From assembly GCA_947632425.1 (NCBI GenBank), contig CANRPG010000001.1, positions 1-34,444 on the forward strand: 34,444 nt of DNA, in the 5' to 3' direction. Numbering within the stretch: position 1 is the stretch's first letter; each line of letters opens with the position of its first letter. The stretch comes from an uncultured Clostridia bacterium (GTDB taxonomy: Bacteria > Bacillota > Clostridia > Oscillospirales > Ruminococcaceae). The notes under the pieces were generated by a model. It did not search any database. It was not told where the DNA came from and saw only the letters and a list, made by a program, of their open reading frames with translations. Position numbers and translations under genes: made by a program. Positions 31,559 through 34,444 of the stretch are shown here, piece by piece.

Positions 31559-33523
31559 ATGTTTTTGTGCAATAATTGTTTCAGCAAGTTCGATACTCCG
31601 TTTGAGGCTTGTCCGTCATGCGGATATAAAGAGGGAGACGCGCCTGAGCAGCTGTATCATTTATATCCCGGTACGAAGCTGCATGACAGATACATAATAG
31701 GGCAGGTTCTGGGATTTGGCGGATTTGGCATAACCTATAAGGCATATGATACACAGCTTGAGATAATTGCAGCTATAAAAGAGTATTATCCCAGCGGCAT
31801 AGTCTCGCGCGAGCCGAAAGACCCGAAGGTGAACATATATAACAAGGCGCGCCGGAAGGAGTATCTTCACGGAAAAGAGGGATTTCTTGACGAGGCAAGG
31901 AACATGGCAAAGTTCAGCTCCGAGCCTGACATTATAAATGTGCTGGAGTATTTTGAAGAAAACAATACCGCATATATCGTAATGGAATTTCTTGACGGTA
32001 TAACGCTTTCAAGGTTTATTAGTGAGAACGGCGGCGCGGTAGATGTTGATACGGCTATACAGATAAGCGAGACCGTTTGCAATGCCTTGATAAAAATACA
32101 TAAAGAAGGAATAATACACCGCGATGTAAGCCCGAAAAATATATTTCTCTGCCTGAACGGTCATATAAAGCTGATAGATTTCGGCGCGGCAAGATTTTCG
32201 CAGAGCGAGAACAAGGAAATGACTATTGTTCTCACGCCCGGATTTGCTCCTCCCGAGCAGTATGAGAAGGTCAACAAGCAAGGCCCGTGGACGGATATAT
32301 ACGCTTTGGGCGCAACGATGTACTATATTCTTACCGGTGTCAGACCGGTGGAATCAACAAATCGCACGGTATGTGACGACCTGCTTTATCCGCATGAAAT
32401 AAATGCCGATATTCCCGAGAATATGAGCAACACGGTAATGAAGGCAATGGCGATGGATATCCACATGAGGTTTGACAACGTTAAAGACCTTTTGGAAGCG
32501 CTGAAACAAAATAAAAAAGTCCTGCCTGTCGCGGTCGAGAAGAAAAGAAAAAAGCGCAAACGCACAGCAGGCTTAGGCTTGGCATCGCTCATGCTTGTCG
32601 GCGGCACTTTTGCAGGATTGTATATGTGGAACAAGGAAAAAGCGGAAGAAACACTGCCTGACTGTGAACTGACATTATGGTACTGCAAAAGCGGCGATCA
32701 GCAGCTTGACGATGCAGAGCTTGCGGCGTACACTGATATAGTTGAGGATTTCAATGCAAGCTTTCCGAATGTGAAAGTGAATATCGAGGGATTTGAAGAA
32801 AACGAGTATTCCGAAAAGCTGAAAAACAGCTCCGAGCAGCCGAATTTGTATGAGTATACCGATGAGACTGCCGATGCAAAAACGCTTTCGTTAAAAAGCA
32901 TATACAGCTCAGACGCGGCAAAACAGTGTCCGCTGCTGAAAGACGCCCCCAAATGCTTTGGTGAAAAATACGGGCAGCTGCCGCTTGGATTTGCAGCTCC
33001 GGCAGTGTTTGTAAATACCACTTTATCGGAATATGATGAAAGCAGCATTTCAAAAATGCAGGATATGACGGATATTGTTTCGGGAAACGCCGCGCAGATC
33101 GTAACAGACAGCGAAATGTTTTCAGAAGTTTTCGGCGATATGTCGGCGTATTATGATGCAAACGGCGCTGAGCAGTTTTTCTCTGAAAACGCTGTGGTAT
33201 ATGCTGCATATACTACCGAATACCTGACAATAAGAGACAGACTCCCTGCGAGGTATAAAATGCTTTTCTGCAATACGGATCCCGTGCCTTGCCGGTATAC
33301 AAACATATGGAGAGCCTGCGACCTTGACGGCGATGAGAATAAGGCTTCGCTCAGGCTTTTGGAATTTATGCTGAACAATAACGCTCAGGACGAGCTGCAT
33401 GTTAAGAACACCAGTCAAAGTTTACCGATAAATGATGCCGTGCTGGAAGTGTATGTTTCGGTATATGACGATTTTACGGGATTTTTTGATAATAAAAGTA
33501 ATTATGTTTTTGTTAAGGAATGA
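31559..33523 (+). CDS. Receptor Ser/Thr kinase with solute-binding-protein-like ectodomain
   Basis: This 654-residue protein starts at ATG 31559 (GGGG 7 nt upstream; ATG 31553 is the alternative). A zinc ribbon (Cys4, Cys7, Cys18, Cys21) leads into a Hanks-type kinase domain. The kinase shows the glycine loop GFGGFGITYK, Lys74 in AAIKEYYPSG, HRDVSPKN (Asp189), DFGAAR (Asp207) and TPGFAPPEQY. A basic stop-transfer (KKRKKRKR) and one helix lie at about 336-355. The remaining 290 residues are outside and follow the pattern of family 1 ABC solute-binding proteins: LTLWYCKSGD, a DIVEDFNASFPNVKVNIEGF helix-strand, LPLGFAAPAVFVNTTL, and near the end FMLNNNAQDELHVKNTSQSLPIND. Ligand sensing by this part is inference. 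PASTA repeats are absent. Confidence 0.92.
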   Translation: MFLCNNCFSKFDTPFEACPSCGYKEGDAPEQLYHLYPGTKLHDRYIIGQVLGFGGFGITYKAYDTQLEIIAAIKEYYPSGIVSREPKDPKVNIYNKARRKEYLHGKEGFLDEARNMAKFSSEPDIINVLEYFEENNTAYIVMEFLDGITLSRFISENGGAVDVDTAIQISETVCNALIKIHKEGIIHRDVSPKNIFLCLNGHIKLIDFGAARFSQSENKEMTIVLTPGFAPPEQYEKVNKQGPWTDIYALGATMYYILTGVRPVESTNRTVCDDLLYPHEINADIPENMSNTVMKAMAMDIHMRFDNVKDLLEALKQNKKVLPVAVEKKRKKRKRTAGLGLASLMLVGGTFAGLYMWNKEKAEETLPDCELTLWYCKSGDQQLDDAELAAYTDIVEDFNASFPNVKVNIEGFEENEYSEKLKNSSEQPNLYEYTDETADAKTLSLKSIYSSDAAKQCPLLKDAPKCFGEKYGQLPLGFAAPAVFVNTTLSEYDESSISKMQDMTDIVSGNAAQIVTDSEMFSEVFGDMSAYYDANGAEQFFSENAVVYAAYTTEYLTIRDRLPARYKMLFCNTDPVPCRYTNIWRACDLDGDENKASLRLLEFMLNNNAQDELHVKNTSQSLPINDAVLEVYVSVYDDFTGFFDNKSNYVFVKE

Positions 33524-33528
33524 TTTAT

Positions 33529-34444
33529 ATGAAGATCTGTATGGGATGCATGGAAAAATATGACGATGCAGAGCATATTTGTCCTCATTGCGGATATCTG
33601 GAGGGAAGCAAGCCTGAGAGCGCGCAGCATATGGAAGCAGGCAGCGTGCTTGCCGAAAGATATATCGTAGGAAAAGTGCTGGGATACGGAGGATTTGGCG
33701 TAACATACATAGGCTGGGACGCCCTTCTTGAAATGAAGATAGCAATAAAAGAGTATCTTCCCAGTGAGTTTTCAACAAGAATGGCAGGCTCGCAGCAAGT
33801 AACTGTATACAGCGGCGAAAAGCACGAACAGTTTGAATCCGGCAAGAAGAAATTTACAGAAGAATCGAGAAATCTGGCAAAATTTCATTCGTGCAGCGGT
33901 ATAGTCAAGGTGTTTGACAGCTTCGAGTGCAATGATACCGCATATTTGATCATGGAGCTGCTGGAGGGCGAAACGCTGGCGGACAAGCTGAAACGGGAAG
34001 GAACTATCGAAGAGGACAAGGCTATAGAAATGATGCTGCCTGTCATAGAGTCGTTAAGCGTTGTACACGAGCATGGAATAATACACAGAGATATATCCCC
34101 CGACAATATATTCGTTACAAACAGCGGCGAAGTCAAACTAATAGACTTTGGCGCGGCCCGTTATGCGACAACTACCCACAGCCGCAGTCTTACAGTAATA
34201 ATAAAGCCGGGTTATTCACCCGAGGAACAGTACAGAAGCAGGGGAGATCAGGGCAGTCATACCGATGTGTATGCCGTCGCTGCGGTGTTATATAAGATGA
34301 TCACCGGCAAAACGCCCCCCGATGCTTTGGAAAGAAGAGCATTCTTTGAAAACAAGAAGAAAGATATACTTGAACCGCCCTCAAAGTATGTTGACGATAT
34401 AAGCGAAAATCATGAGACGGCATTACTTAATGCGCTGAATGTGC
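33529..34444 (+). CDS. Zinc-ribbon Ser/Thr protein kinase 2 (cut by right edge)
   Basis: The frame from ATG 33529 (AAGGAA 8 nt upstream) stays open for 305 codons to the window edge. The zinc ribbon has the same cysteine spacing as kinase 1 (Cys4, Cys7, Cys18, Cys21). All kinase motifs are present: GYGGFGVTYIGWD, Lys74 in AIKEYLPSEF, HRDISPDN (Asp188), DFGAARYA (Asp206) and KPGYSPEEQY. It is a clear paralogue of kinase 1, only 5 nt downstream. Whether it also has a membrane helix and an outside domain cannot be seen. Confidence 0.92.
   Translation, partial: MKICMGCMEKYDDAEHICPHCGYLEGSKPESAQHMEAGSVLAERYIVGKVLGYGGFGVTYIGWDALLEMKIAIKEYLPSEFSTRMAGSQQVTVYSGEKHEQFESGKKKFTEESRNLAKFHSCSGIVKVFDSFECNDTAYLIMELLEGETLADKLKREGTIEEDKAIEMMLPVIESLSVVHEHGIIHRDISPDNIFVTNSGEVKLIDFGAARYATTTHSRSLTVIIKPGYSPEEQYRSRGDQGSHTDVYAVAAVLYKMITGKTPPDALERRAFFENKKKDILEPPSKYVDDISENHETALLNALNV

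Noticed and set aside
1..34444. tRNA, rRNA, insertion sequences, phage genes or attachment sites
   Set aside because: No cloverleaf, rRNA-like sequence, transposase or integrase motif or flanking inverted repeats were recognised by reading.

Overview
The window looks like chromosomal DNA of a low-to-moderate GC Gram-positive anaerobe, most likely a gut or rumen Clostridium-relative of the Ruminococcus/Oscillospiraceae type. The reasons are strong GGAGG-like ribosome binding sites, consensus sigma-A promoters (several with an extended TGn -10), a Tad pilus locus without a secretin or other outer-membrane part, a large secreted protein of clostridial type, and DUF6382/FHA, PP2C and zinc-ribbon kinase genes of a kind seen in Clostridia. 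The genus is inference; there is no rRNA or tRNA to fix it.

Layout. (1) 1-3797, minus: the N-terminal 1265 codons of a very large secreted protein (GTG start, signal peptide, GLUG-like motifs, InlB/Flg_new-like domains, then at least 14 Cys/His modules with a 474-480 bp higher-order repeat). It has a perfect consensus promoter and a 16-base T/A homopolymer in a leader hairpin. (2) 8061-4045, minus: an operon of flippase, YdbC/PC4-like protein, FruK-type sugar-phosphate kinase and Orn/Lys/Arg decarboxylase-family enzyme, ending at a clear terminator. (3) 8253-12207, plus: a divergent operon of a 44-aa membrane peptide, three related four-helix membrane proteins of unknown family, a degenerate TrpF-like barrel and a cytosolic GH113-like glycosidase. 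(4) 12335-14116: a membrane-anchored L,D-transpeptidase with its own promoter and terminator. (5) From 14676 to the right edge: one long plus-strand gene train.

The gene train is the most interesting part. Its first half is a monoderm Tad (type IVb/IVc-like) pilus machine: TadZ, TadA ATPase, TadB, TadC, a Flp-like pilin, a TadE-like pseudopilin, a 1344-aa DUF5702/TadG-like protein, a second TadE/F-like pseudopilin and a prepilin peptidase. Without a terminator or an obvious new promoter it runs into a TPR/WG-repeat membrane protein and then a protein-phosphorylation set: a DUF6382-FHA protein, PP2C, a small membrane protein, PP2C, PP2C, a zinc-ribbon/FHA protein, a receptor Ser/Thr kinase whose outside domain resembles an ABC transporter solute-binding protein, and a second zinc-ribbon Ser/Thr kinase cut by the window edge.

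Proposed working model (inference): pilus assembly or activity is controlled after translation by a threonine-phosphorylation switch, comparable in logic to the PpkA/PppA/Fha switch of type VI secretion but attached to a Tad pilus, with an extracellular ligand read by a binding-protein-like kinase ectodomain. RNA structures in the Tad leader and directly after the pilin gene add possible mRNA-level control.
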